A DNA stretch of 35,369 nucleotides from Lachnospiraceae bacterium. GTDB taxonomy: Bacteria > Bacillota > Clostridia > Lachnospirales > Lachnospiraceae. The stretch is from the NCBI GenBank assembly GCA_900770345.1, contig CAAGKF010000290.1, positions 1 to 35,369 on the forward strand. Direction: 5' to 3'. Numbering within the stretch: the first letter of the stretch is position 1; the number at the start of each line of letters is the position of its first letter. Made by a program: the position numbers and the translations under genes. This document shows positions 1 to 7,449 of this stretch, piece after piece. Under the pieces are notes generated by a model. The model saw nothing but the letters and a program-made list of their open reading frames with translations. It did not search any database and was not told where the DNA came from.

Positions 1-498
1 ATCCGTCCTTTTCTGACGAAACTGACGGATCTTTGGAACGGAAGGGAGTTTGAGGAATTTTTAAAGGTATTAAAACGGATCGGAGTTATCATCGGCGGTC
101 TTACGGTGCTGGCGGCGGGGGCTGCGGCACTGCTGGGGAAATGGGTGCTTTCTGTGATGGAGATACTTCTGGGGGAGATGTATCGGGGGAGGCTTACATC
201 GTATGCAGGTGCATTTTTCGTGATCGTATTGGGAGGAGGCCTGTATGCCATGGCCAATCTGATGTACTATGCTCTGGTTATCATGCGCAGACAGAAAGCT
301 ATTTTTACGGTGTATGCGGCAGCGGCGGCAGCAGCGGCAGTGATGTCAGATCTTCTGGTGTCAGGCTTCGGAATCGACGGGGCCGCGATCAGCTATCTGC
401 TTTTGATGCTGGGACTGGCGCTGGGGTTCGGCCTGTGGACGACAGGCGTCTATAAGAGTGAGAAAAAGGAGAATGCCGGTAATGGAGGAAAATCGTAA
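1..498 (+). CDS. Polysaccharide flippase (Wzx/MVF-type), C-terminal part
   Basis: The frame is open from the first base of the window, so this is the 3' end of a longer gene (full-length flippases have about 400-500 residues). About 165 residues are visible. They hold several hydrophobic segments and a stretch with GGGLYAMANLMYYALVIMRR (about residues 79-98), which resembles the late transmembrane helices of oligosaccharide-lipid flippases: a Gly-rich turn, Asn, paired Tyr, then a basic cytoplasmic end. An alanine-rich helix encoded by GCG/GCA runs follows at about 318-345. Such proteins move undecaprenyl-linked glycan units across the membrane. The neighbouring glycosyltransferase and rhamnose-epimerase genes support a surface-polysaccharide role. 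The next gene overlaps its 3' end by 17 bases, which points to one transcript. Confidence 0.7.
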   Translation: MRPFLTKLTDLWNGREFEEFLKVLKRIGVIIGGLTVLAAGAAALLGKWVLSVMEILLGEMYRGRLTSYAGAFFVIVLGGGLYAMANLMYYALVIMRRQKAIFTVYAAAAAAAAVMSDLLVSGFGIDGAAISYLLLMLGLALGFGLWTTGVYKSEKKENAGNGGKS

Positions 499-1453
499 AT
501 TGCTGGGGAAGGACCGCTTGCGGAAGGTGGATGTGGTCATTCCGACTTATAAGCCGGGAAAGAAGTTTTCCAGACTTTTAAAAATGCTGACCCTTCAGAC
601 ATATCCCGTTGGGAAGATCATTATTATGAATACGGAAAAGGCCTTCTGGAATGAGAAGGGTTATGATGGGATTCCCAATATGGAGGTCCATCATCTGACA
701 AAGGCAGAGTTTGATCACGGGGCTACCAGAAACCGTGGGATGCGCTGCAGCAGGGCGGATATCGTGGTATTTATGACCGACGATGCGGTTCCTGCAGACG
801 AGTACCTGATCGAGCGGCTGGTGGAGGCCTTTGACCAGGAGGGACCGGAGGGAGAATCGGTGATCATGGCTTACGCGAGGCAGCTGCCGGATAAGGACTG
901 TGCCATGGCGGAGCGCTATACCCGCTCCTTTAATTATCCGGACAGGAGCTGCCTGAAAACAAGGGCGGATCTGGGAAAAATGGGGATCAAGACCTTCTTT
1001 GCCTCCAATGTGTGCTGTGCCTATGACAGGGAAAAATTCTGGTTTCAGGGCGGCTTTATCAACAGAACCATTTTTAATGAGGATATGATCTTTGCCGGGA
1101 GAGCGGTGCTGCAGGATGACTATGCGATTGCCTATGCCGCTCAGGCCAGAGTGATTCATTCCCATAATCTGGGATGCATGGCACAGTTTCGCCGGAATTT
1201 TGATCTGGCGGTATCCCAGGCGGATCACCCGGAGGTATTTGGGGGGATCCGCTGTGAGAGTGAGGGGATCCGTCTGGTGAAGAAGACAGCGGAGTACCTG
1301 ATGAAGCAGCGCCGTCCCTGGCTGATCCCGGGGCTGGTCATAAAAAGCGGTTTTAAATATGCGGGCTTTCGGCTGGGCAGAAGGTACCGTATGCTGCCGC
1401 GTTTTCTGGTGCTGAAGTGCACCATGAATAAAGAGTACTGGAAGAAAGTGTAG
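482..1453 (+). CDS. Glycosyltransferase family 2, rhamnosyltransferase-like
   Basis: The 323-residue protein begins with a short basic stretch and then VDVVIPTYKPG, the first strand of a GT-A fold. FDHGATRNRG (about residues 77-86) and the metal/nucleotide-sugar motif MTDDA (about 98-102) follow, then FNED (about 198-201), the likely acceptor-side catalytic acid region. The HGATRN...TDDA arrangement is typical of GT2 enzymes related to rhamnosyltransferases. With rfbC 2.4 kb downstream, dTDP-rhamnose is a plausible donor, but this is inference. I chose the ATG at 482, 10 bases after AAGGAG, over an upstream GTG at 458 and an ATG at 473 that lies too close to the same ribosome site. A short hairpin follows its stop codon at 1457-1482. 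Confidence 0.85.
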   Translation: MEENRKLLGKDRLRKVDVVIPTYKPGKKFSRLLKMLTLQTYPVGKIIIMNTEKAFWNEKGYDGIPNMEVHHLTKAEFDHGATRNRGMRCSRADIVVFMTDDAVPADEYLIERLVEAFDQEGPEGESVIMAYARQLPDKDCAMAERYTRSFNYPDRSCLKTRADLGKMGIKTFFASNVCCAYDREKFWFQGGFINRTIFNEDMIFAGRAVLQDDYAIAYAAQARVIHSHNLGCMAQFRRNFDLAVSQADHPEVFGGIRCESEGIRLVKKTAEYLMKQRRPWLIPGLVIKSGFKYAGFRLGRRYRMLPRFLVLKCTMNKEYWKKV

Positions 1454-1456
1454 AAT

Positions 1457-1482
1457 GCAGCAGTTCAGTTCTGTACTGCTGC
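1457..1482 (+). repeat. Intergenic hairpin, copy 1 of a pair
   Basis: GCAGCAGT (1457-1464) and ACTGCTGC (1475-1482) form a perfect 8-bp stem with a 10-base loop. No T-run follows, so it is not an ordinary intrinsic terminator. The same stem recurs at 3828-3848, again a short distance ahead of a gene start, and the shared sequence extends through CAGTTCTGTACTGCTGCC. Confidence 0.6.
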
Positions 1483-1511
1483 CATAAAGCAAAAGAAAGC
1501 GGGAACGGAAA

Positions 1512-2006
1512 ATGATGACTACCATGCTGAGAGTGATACTGATCGTTGTGTCGCTTATGACGATGATGTTTATGATGAGGAAGATACGCCAGGCGAAGGT
1601 GCAGATCGAAGCGGCCATGTTCTGGGTGATCATGGCTCTGATCCTGGTGGTATTTTCCATTTGTCCGCCCATTGCTGATTTTTGTGCCAGAATGCTGGGG
1701 ATCTATTCCACGCCCAATTTCCTGTTTCTCTTCATGATATTCCTTCTGATCGTAAAGGTGTTCAGTATGACGCTGCAGGTGTCACAGCTGGAAAGCAAAC
1801 AGAAGGAGCTGGTCCAGAAGATGGCTCTGGACCAGAAGGAGCGGGAGCAGCTGTTCAGGAAGCTGATGGAGCTGGAAGAGGCGGAACAGAGGCTGACGGA
1901 GCCGGAAGCGGCGGAGAAAAAGCTGATGGAGCCGGAAGAGGCGGAGAAAAAGCTGACGGAGCCGGAAGAGGCACAGAAGAAGCCTGCTGAAAGGGAGGAG
2001 GTCTGA
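1512..2006 (+). CDS. DUF2304 membrane protein with charged repeat tail
   Basis: The 164-residue protein has an N-terminal hydrophobic helix, then MFWVIMALILVVFSI and FLFLFMIFLLIVKVF as two more membrane segments. This is the usual DUF2304 layout, a small protein often encoded beside glycosyltransferases in polysaccharide loci; its exact role is not known to me. After the last helix the chain becomes a glutamate/lysine-rich coiled coil (from about residue 90). It ends in four 10-residue repeats of the form L-x-E-P-E-E-A-E-K-K (residues 118-157), so it is longer than the roughly 115-130 residues usual for the family. The ribosome site before ATG 1512 is weak. The stop lies 8 bases before the next gene. 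Confidence 0.75.
   Translation: MMTTMLRVILIVVSLMTMMFMMRKIRQAKVQIEAAMFWVIMALILVVFSICPPIADFCARMLGIYSTPNFLFLFMIFLLIVKVFSMTLQVSQLESKQKELVQKMALDQKEREQLFRKLMELEEAEQRLTEPEAAEKKLMEPEEAEKKLTEPEEAQKKPAEREEV
1863..1982 (+). repeat. Four tandem 30-bp in-frame repeats
   Basis: Each unit encodes ten residues, reading LMELEEAEQR, LTEPEAAEKK, LMEPEEAEKK and LTEPEEAQKK. The DNA units are very similar, with the pattern CTGAYGGAGCCGGAAGAGGC repeated, which suggests expansion by slippage or unequal recombination. The unit length is a multiple of three, so changes in copy number would keep the reading frame. Confidence 0.8.
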
Positions 2007-2014
2007 GACGGTTC

Positions 2015-3766
2015 ATGAAGGATGAAAAGAAATCCCCGAAGCCGCAGTTCCTCTGGCTTTTTGGTGCTGCAGCTTCTCTGGCTCTTGGTCTCTGGCATTT
2101 TACAGACGTGCGGGCAGGCGTTCTGGAGACGGGTCATACCTGGCTTTACGGCTGGTATGTCGGCCTTATGGTTTTCGCAGCTTTCGGTTTGGCAGCTTCC
2201 GGATATGTCATGTTTATCCGGAAAAAACAGACTGTGGAGGTCAGCTTCGCGGTGACTGTGTTTTTTCTGGGACTTATGTATCTGGCGGTGCTGGCTCCTC
2301 TTTCCGCGCCGGATGAGGTGAGCCATTTTATCAGTGCCTATCAGCTTTCCAGCCGTATGCTGGGGCAGACGGCCAATGCGGATGACGGCCGGGTATATAT
2401 CCGGGCGGAGGATGCTTTTATTGAAGATATGCAGGACGTGATGGCAGATGACGGCAGCGGATACAGGGAGGCGCCGCCCGAAGCGGGAGGGCTGCCCTCA
2501 GAAGGAGATACCGGCACAGCAGAGCCGGCTTCTGCGGAAGAAAGACCTGAGGCAAAGATTCTGGGGCAGGAGCTGACGGAGGAAACCTACAGGATCATTC
2601 ATGACGGCACGGCGGAAGACGGCAGCGGCGCAGCAGGAAGCGGCAGAACCGGAAGCAGCGGGTCTGGCCAAACCGGATCTGTACAGGAACAGGCGGTATC
2701 TTATCAGCCTCCGGTACGGACCACGCCTCTGGCCTATGTGCCTCAGGCTCTGGGAATTGCTCTGGCAAGGCTGGCCGGATTTGGAAGCCTTGGGCTTCTT
2801 TATATGGGACGTCTTTTTAATCTGCTGTTCTACACCATTACCGGATATTTTACCATTAAAAGGATGCCTTTTGGAAAAGAGGTTATGGCAGGGGCTGCGT
2901 TGCTGCCCATGAGCCTTCATCTGGCCGCCTCTTTTTCCTATGATGTAATGATCCTGGCCTTGAGCGCTCATTTTACGGCTGTCTGCCTGGATCTGGCCTA
3001 CCGTGCCCAGAGGGTCAGAGCAGGCGATATTCTGCTGCTTGCACTGATCATGGGTGTTATGGGTCCCTGCAAGATGGTCTATGGTGTGATCGCCGGCTAT
3101 TGTCTGCTGATCCCTGTAAAGAAGTTCGGAAATCCCATTAAATGGACGGTGTCAGCGGCCGCTGTGCTGGGAGCCTTCGGACTCGCCATGGTGCTTGTAA
3201 ATCGCTCTACGGTGACACTGTATACTCAGACGGAGGAGGTCTATATTACCTGGGCAGAGGAGGCGGGCTATACGTTTTCCGGCCTGCTGCACAGCCCGCT
3301 GCATGTTCTGAAGATGTGCTACAATACGCTGGCCTGGGAGGGAGAACCTCTTTATTCCGGCATGATCGGTGAAGCTCTGGGAAATATGGATCCGGTTTTA
3401 AATACACCGTATGTCATTGTTCTGGCTTTGACGGCTGCCCTTCTCATGCTGGCGCTTCGCAAGCCGGGAGAAACGATTTATATAAAAGGCGGGCAGAGAC
3501 TGTGGATCTGGTTTCTGTGTCTGACCTGCCTGGGAGCGCTGATGTTTTCCATGCTGCTGGCCTGGACACCTGTCAGCTCCAGTGTGATCCGCGGCGTTCA
3601 GGGAAGATACCTGCTGCCTCTCCTTCCGATGTTTCTGCTGACCCTGAAAAACGACAGAGTCGTAAGGACCGGCTGGGATGACAGAGGCATACTATATACC
3701 ATGACAGTTATGGATGTATACGTTATTCTGCGGATATTCGCGGTGGTATGTCTGAGAATTGGGTAG
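2015..3766 (+). CDS. DUF2142 multi-spanning membrane protein
   Basis: The 583-residue protein has about ten hydrophobic segments. The early motif APLSAPDEVSHF (PDE at residues 99-101) is the hallmark of DUF2142, a family of predicted GT-C-like membrane proteins common in polysaccharide loci; its acidic pair lies just after a membrane helix, as in lipid-linked sugar transferases. Between that motif and the next helix block (about residues 120-232) lies a long insertion rich in Asp, Glu, Gly and Ser, with Gly/Ser repeats near 203-222. It probably forms a flexible extracytoplasmic loop. AGGGAGGAGG lies 13 bases before ATG 2015, a little far. Substrate unknown. Confidence 0.75.
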   Translation: MKDEKKSPKPQFLWLFGAAASLALGLWHFTDVRAGVLETGHTWLYGWYVGLMVFAAFGLAASGYVMFIRKKQTVEVSFAVTVFFLGLMYLAVLAPLSAPDEVSHFISAYQLSSRMLGQTANADDGRVYIRAEDAFIEDMQDVMADDGSGYREAPPEAGGLPSEGDTGTAEPASAEERPEAKILGQELTEETYRIIHDGTAEDGSGAAGSGRTGSSGSGQTGSVQEQAVSYQPPVRTTPLAYVPQALGIALARLAGFGSLGLLYMGRLFNLLFYTITGYFTIKRMPFGKEVMAGAALLPMSLHLAASFSYDVMILALSAHFTAVCLDLAYRAQRVRAGDILLLALIMGVMGPCKMVYGVIAGYCLLIPVKKFGNPIKWTVSAAAVLGAFGLAMVLVNRSTVTLYTQTEEVYITWAEEAGYTFSGLLHSPLHVLKMCYNTLAWEGEPLYSGMIGEALGNMDPVLNTPYVIVLALTAALLMLALRKPGETIYIKGGQRLWIWFLCLTCLGALMFSMLLAWTPVSSSVIRGVQGRYLLPLLPMFLLTLKNDRVVRTGWDDRGILYTMTVMDVYVILRIFAVVCLRIG

Positions 3767-3827
3767 ATAACCCTTGCCAGTTTGTGGATAACGTGGTAAA
3801 ATTTTCATTTAGATGTGTACAAAAACA

Positions 3828-3848
3828 GCAGCAGTTCTGTACTGCTGC
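3828..3848 (+). repeat. Intergenic hairpin, copy 2 of a pair
   Basis: GCAGCAGT (3828-3835) pairs with ACTGCTGC (3841-3848) around a 5-base loop. It shares its stem and the TCTGT loop with the hairpin at 1457-1482. It lies 25 bases ahead of the rfbC start and about 60 bases after the DUF2142 stop. No T-run follows. Confidence 0.6.
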
Positions 3849-3873
3849 CGGAAATAAAAGGAGCAGAAGAATT

Positions 3874-4428
3874 ATGGGAAAGATCAAAGTAACCCCCTGT
3901 GATATTAAAGGACTTTATGTGATCGAGCCTACCGTTTTTAAAGATGAGAGAGGCTATTTTGTAGAAACCTACAATCAGAATGATTTCAAAGAAGCGGGGC
4001 TGGATATGGTATTTGTCCAGGACAATCAGTCTATGTCTGTGAAGGGCGTTCTGAGAGGACTTCATTTCCAGAAGCAGTATCCCCAGGGCAAGCTGGTCCG
4101 TGCCATCCGCGGCACTGTATTTGATGTGGCAGTAGATCTGCGGTCTGATTCTGAGACTTACGGAAAATGGTTCGGCGTGGTGCTGTCGGCTGAGAATAAA
4201 AAGCAGTTCTATATTCCCGAGGGCTTTGCCCATGGTTTCCTGGTGCTTTCCGACGAGGCGGAATTTGCCTACAAATGTACCGATTTCTATCATCCCGGTG
4301 ATGAAGGCGGTCTGCTGTGGAGTGATCCGGAGATCGGTATCGACTGGCCCATAGAGGAAGGAACAGAGCTGATCATCTCTGAGAAGGATAAAAAGTGGAG
4401 CGGTTTAAAGGACACCTTCAGGTTTTAA
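3874..4428 (+). CDS. rfbC: dTDP-4-dehydrorhamnose 3,5-epimerase
   Basis: This 184-residue cytoplasmic cupin enzyme converts dTDP-4-dehydro-6-deoxyglucose to dTDP-4-dehydrorhamnose, the third step of dTDP-L-rhamnose synthesis. The family signatures are clear: FKDERGYFVETYN near the N-terminus, VLRGLHFQ with the catalytic-base histidine at about residue 64, IPEGFAHGF (about 115-122), and FYHPGDEGGLLWSDPEIGIDWP towards the end. Its length is normal. The frame stays open upstream to 3748, but homology begins at ATG 3874, which has AAAAGGAG 10 bases before it, so I chose that start. rfbA, rfbB and rfbD are not in the window and presumably lie elsewhere. The ABC permease gene starts 25 bases after its stop. 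Confidence 0.95.
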   Translation: MGKIKVTPCDIKGLYVIEPTVFKDERGYFVETYNQNDFKEAGLDMVFVQDNQSMSVKGVLRGLHFQKQYPQGKLVRAIRGTVFDVAVDLRSDSETYGKWFGVVLSAENKKQFYIPEGFAHGFLVLSDEAEFAYKCTDFYHPGDEGGLLWSDPEIGIDWPIEEGTELIISEKDKKWSGLKDTFRF

Positions 4429-4453
4429 GGCGCCGGAAAAGGATTTTTCATAT

Positions 4454-5269
4454 ATGAATTACATGTTTTCTCTTGGAAAAGAGATCGTCAGAAAACGAAA
4501 GCTGATCTGGGATCTGGGTAAAGCCGATTTTAAGAAACGGTTCGTAGGCTCGTATTTCGGCATTGTCTGGATGTTTATCCAGCCCATTGTTACAGTTGCC
4601 ATTTACGCCTTTATCTTCGGCGAGGCCGGCTTCAAATCACCGCCGCCGGTTCCGGGGGCCACCTATGTGGTGTGGCTGGTGCCGGGCATCGTGCCCTGGT
4701 TCTTCTACAGCGAAGCGCTGAACAGTATTACCAACTGTCTTCAGGAATATAATTATCTGGTAAAAAAAGTGGTTTTTCAGGTAGAGATCCTGCCTATGAT
4801 TAAGCTGATCTCATGCCTGATGGTTCACGGCTTTTTCATTCTGATCATGCTGGGACTATATCTCATATCCGGAAGAATGCCCATGGTTACCTGGATCCAG
4901 ATCCTTTACTACACCTTTGCGGCTTCCATGCTGGCTTTGGGAATCGGATTTTTCACCAGTGCGGTCAATGTATTTTTTAAGGATATGGCCCAGATCGTAT
5001 CCATCTGCCTGCAGTTCGGCATATGGATGACGCCTATCATGTACCATGAATCTATGTTTACCAACCGGGGAGCCTGGATCGGGACACTGTTTAAGCTGAA
5101 TCCCTTCTACTATGTGGTGGCGGGATACAGGGACAGTATGCTGACCGGGAACTGGTTCTGGGAGAGACCGACGCTGACCGTCTATTACTGGGCAGTGACT
5201 CTCATTATTTTGCTGATCGGGCTGAAAATGTTTAAGCGTCTGCGGCCTCATTTTTCGGATGTGCTGTAA
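4454..5269 (+). CDS. Polysaccharide ABC transporter permease (Wzm/TagG-type)
   Basis: This 271-residue ABC-2-type permease has the expected cytoplasmic amphipathic N-terminus (LIWDLGKADFKKRFVGSYFG), followed by VWMFIQPIVTVAIYAFIFG and about five more membrane segments. The motif FFKDMAQIVSICLQFGIWMTPIMY is typical of O-antigen/teichoic acid exporters, as is the LNPFYYVVAGYRD stretch near the C-terminus. These permeases work with an ATPase partner (Wzt/TagH) to export lipid-linked glycans. In most loci the ATPase gene follows at once. Here a strong terminator follows instead, then an unrelated transport operon. Either the partner is encoded elsewhere or the locus end was lost. Length and motifs look intact. 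Confidence 0.9.
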   Translation: MNYMFSLGKEIVRKRKLIWDLGKADFKKRFVGSYFGIVWMFIQPIVTVAIYAFIFGEAGFKSPPPVPGATYVVWLVPGIVPWFFYSEALNSITNCLQEYNYLVKKVVFQVEILPMIKLISCLMVHGFFILIMLGLYLISGRMPMVTWIQILYYTFAASMLALGIGFFTSAVNVFFKDMAQIVSICLQFGIWMTPIMYHESMFTNRGAWIGTLFKLNPFYYVVAGYRDSMLTGNWFWERPTLTVYYWAVTLIILLIGLKMFKRLRPHFSDVL

Positions 5270-5307
5270 GAGTGGCCGGGCGGTTATTATAAAAACTGAG
5301 AAATAGA

Positions 5308-5352
5308 AATCTCCGCGGGAATCGATGATGATTTCCTGCGGGGATTTTTTTT
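5308..5352 (+). terminator. Rho-independent terminator of the polysaccharide locus
   Basis: AATCTCCGCGGGAA (5308-5321) pairs with TTCCTGCGGGGATT (5333-5346), with two G-U pairs, and the T-run continues to 5352. It lies about 40 bases after the ABC permease stop. Confidence 0.85.
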
Positions 5353-5389
5353 ATTAAAAATAAAAGACATTGTGGGGGGAGAATATCCA

Positions 5390-5418
5390 AAAAACTATAG
5401 TAAAATGCTATAGTTTTT
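5390..5418. promoter_or_regulatory. LysR-type operator upstream of the TRAP operon
   Basis: This is a perfect inverted repeat, AAAAACTATAG - 7 bases - CTATAGTTTTT. Its core ATAG-N7-CTAT (5397-5411) is the canonical LysR-family box with T-N11-A and dyad symmetry. Its centre lies about 66 bases before the start point expected from the promoter at 5434-5463, the usual position of an activator recognition site. The likely regulator is the LysR protein encoded at 11219-12139, which is inference from proximity. Confidence 0.7.
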
Positions 5419-5433
5419 GATACGAATTTGGCA

Positions 5434-5463
5434 TTGGACGATAGGGGAAAATTGCAATATAAT
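5434..5463 (+). promoter_or_regulatory. Sigma-A-type promoter of the TRAP operon
   Basis: TTGGAC (5434-5439), an 18-base spacer and a perfect TATAAT (5458-5463). Transcription should start near 5470, leaving a leader of about 110 AT-rich bases (5471-5581) in which I see no riboswitch. The imperfect -35 together with the upstream dyad fits activator dependence. Confidence 0.7.
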
Positions 5464-5581
5464 AGGGGTCAAATAAAGGGAATAATAAAATAAATATCGT
5501 GATAAATTTGAAAAATTAAGAAATAAATTTATAAAATAAATTATTTTTTTAAAATAATATATAAAAGCAGGAGGGAAGATT

Positions 5582-7429
5582 ATGTTAAAAAAGTTATCCT
5601 TTGTTCTGGCTGCCGTGTTCTGCATATTTCACTGCTATACGGCAATGTTCGGAGCAGCCCCCGGTATTGCACAGAAAGCGGTTCATCTCGGCCTTGTGCT
5701 GGTTATCTTCTTTCTGGATTACCTGGTTAAAGAGGACAGAAAATGGTATCTGAAGCTGACGGACGCGTTCTTTATTCTGGCTTCAGCAGGCAGCCTTATC
5801 TATATCTTGTCTATTGACAGTACGATTGATCTGAGAAGCGGCCTGATCTATACATACGATATTCTGTTTGCGGTCCTTCTGGTACTCACTCTGATTGAGG
5901 CGACCAGAAGAGCAGTAGGAAATTCCCTGGCTATTGTGGTTATCTGCTTTATTTTGTATGGCTTCTTCGGTATGTATATGCCCGGTTTTCTGGCTCATGC
6001 CGGAATGGATATTTCCCGTCTTACCAGTGTGGTATATCTGGGAACAGATGGAATTTACGGAACAGCCATTTATGCTTCAGCCAGTTACATTGTACTGTTT
6101 GTTATTCTGGGCGCGGTATTCAATGAAACAGGAGTGGGTGATTACTTTACAAAGCTGGCTTCCAGAGCCTTCGGTAAGTTCCGGGGCGGCCCCGCAAAAA
6201 TTGCTGTTGTTGCCAGCGGCCTGTTTGGTTCCATCAGCGGAAGCGCTATCGCAAATGTAATCGGAACGGGAACCTTTACCATCCCCATGATGAAAAAGTG
6301 CGGATTTGAGGATGAGTACGCAGCAGCTGTTGAAGCCTCTGCCTCCACCGGAGGACAGATCATGCCTCCTGTAATGGGTGCAACGGCATTTCTGATTGCC
6401 GAATATCTGGGAATTCCTTATTTTGATCTGGTAAAGGCAGCTTTGATTCCGGCAGTTCTCTTTTATGTGGCGATTCTGATGACCGTAGATCTTTATGCCA
6501 GAAAACATGATATCAAGGGTGTTCCTGAGAGCGAACTTCCTACCTGGAAGGAGCTGGCAAAAAATGTATATTTGATCCTTCCGCTGCTTTATCTGATTCT
6601 GTCTATGAGCGTGTTTAAGATGTCGGTAACAAAATCCGGAATTACTTCGATTATTGTGACCATTATCTGTACTCTGTTTTCGGCCAGAAACCGAATCACA
6701 CCGGAAAAGCTTAAAAAAATTGTAAAGGCCTCGATTAACGGAGCAAAACCCGTTGCCATTGCCTGCGGTGTTGTTGGAATTATCATCGGCATCGTAATGG
6801 GTTCAGGACTGGGATTCCGGATGTCCTCTGTGCTGATACAGGTATCAGGAGGAAGTCTGGCGATCCTTCTGATCCTGACAATGTTCGTATCTCTGATCCT
6901 CGGAATGGGCGTTCCGACTACAGCCGCTTACCTGATGCTGGCCCTGCTGGTTGTTCCGGCTTTAAAGAAGATGGAAGTTCTTCCGCTGGCGGCTCACCTG
7001 TTTATTTTCTACTTTGGAATTATTTCCAATGTAACGCCTCCGGTAGCGCTGGCAGCTTATGCAGCAGCCGGTGTAGCACGGTGCAACCCAACTAAGACAG
7101 GATTCTTTGCTTTTAAGCTTTCCCTCTCCGGATTTATTCTTCCGTTTATGTTTGTATATAATCCGGTGCTTCTTATGCAGGGAAATGCGTTTGATATCCT
7201 TCAGTCCTTAATTACGGCTCTGCTGGGTATTTACAGTTTGTCATGTGCTCTGGAGAAGTTTGCATTTAAATGGAATATCAGCCAGGCAGAGCGTCTGATC
7301 CTGTTTGCCTCCGCGATCCTTCTGATCGTTCCGGGAACAGTAACGGATCTGATCGGAATCGCAGTTCTGGTAGCGATATTCTGCCTGAAGATTTTTACAG
7401 ATAAAAAGATAACTATGCAGAATGCATAA
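5582..7429 (+). CDS. TRAP transporter fused permease (TAXI-associated, 4TM/12TM fusion)
   Basis: The 615-residue polytopic protein joins a short DctQ-like N-terminal part (about residues 1-110, four helices) to a DctM-like permease. The DctM part shows GLFGSISGSAIANVIGTGTF (about 214-233) followed by the family stretch around EASASTGGQIMPPVMGA. A second half-repeat has GMGVPTTAAYLMLALLVVPAL and FGIISNVTPPVALAAYAAAG. Such fused permeases pair with TAXI-type binding proteins and use an ion gradient, usually Na+, to import carboxylates. ATG 5582 follows GCAGGAGGGAAGATT, a strong ribosome site. The binding-protein gene begins 20 bases downstream, so the two form a complete transporter. Substrate not determinable from sequence. 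Confidence 0.93.
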   Translation: MLKKLSFVLAAVFCIFHCYTAMFGAAPGIAQKAVHLGLVLVIFFLDYLVKEDRKWYLKLTDAFFILASAGSLIYILSIDSTIDLRSGLIYTYDILFAVLLVLTLIEATRRAVGNSLAIVVICFILYGFFGMYMPGFLAHAGMDISRLTSVVYLGTDGIYGTAIYASASYIVLFVILGAVFNETGVGDYFTKLASRAFGKFRGGPAKIAVVASGLFGSISGSAIANVIGTGTFTIPMMKKCGFEDEYAAAVEASASTGGQIMPPVMGATAFLIAEYLGIPYFDLVKAALIPAVLFYVAILMTVDLYARKHDIKGVPESELPTWKELAKNVYLILPLLYLILSMSVFKMSVTKSGITSIIVTIICTLFSARNRITPEKLKKIVKASINGAKPVAIACGVVGIIIGIVMGSGLGFRMSSVLIQVSGGSLAILLILTMFVSLILGMGVPTTAAYLMLALLVVPALKKMEVLPLAAHLFIFYFGIISNVTPPVALAAYAAAGVARCNPTKTGFFAFKLSLSGFILPFMFVYNPVLLMQGNAFDILQSLITALLGIYSLSCALEKFAFKWNISQAERLILFASAILLIVPGTVTDLIGIAVLVAIFCLKIFTDKKITMQNA

Positions 7430-7449
7430 ATATAAAGGAGGAATACACT

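Noticed and set aside
318..345. GCG/GCA triplet run as a simple repeat locus
   Set aside because: It encodes an alanine-rich membrane helix of the flippase and is too short and impure to treat as a microsatellite of interest.
578..1672. Long minus-strand reading frame of 364 codons opposite the glycosyltransferase gene
   Set aside because: It has no recognisable domain, is rich in His, Arg and Ser as expected of an antisense frame, and lies wholly opposite a clear GT2 gene and the DUF2304 start.
3748..3873. N-terminal extension of RfbC by 42 residues
   Set aside because: The extra stretch has no homology, includes the repeated intergenic hairpin, and the internal ATG at 3874 has a good ribosome site.
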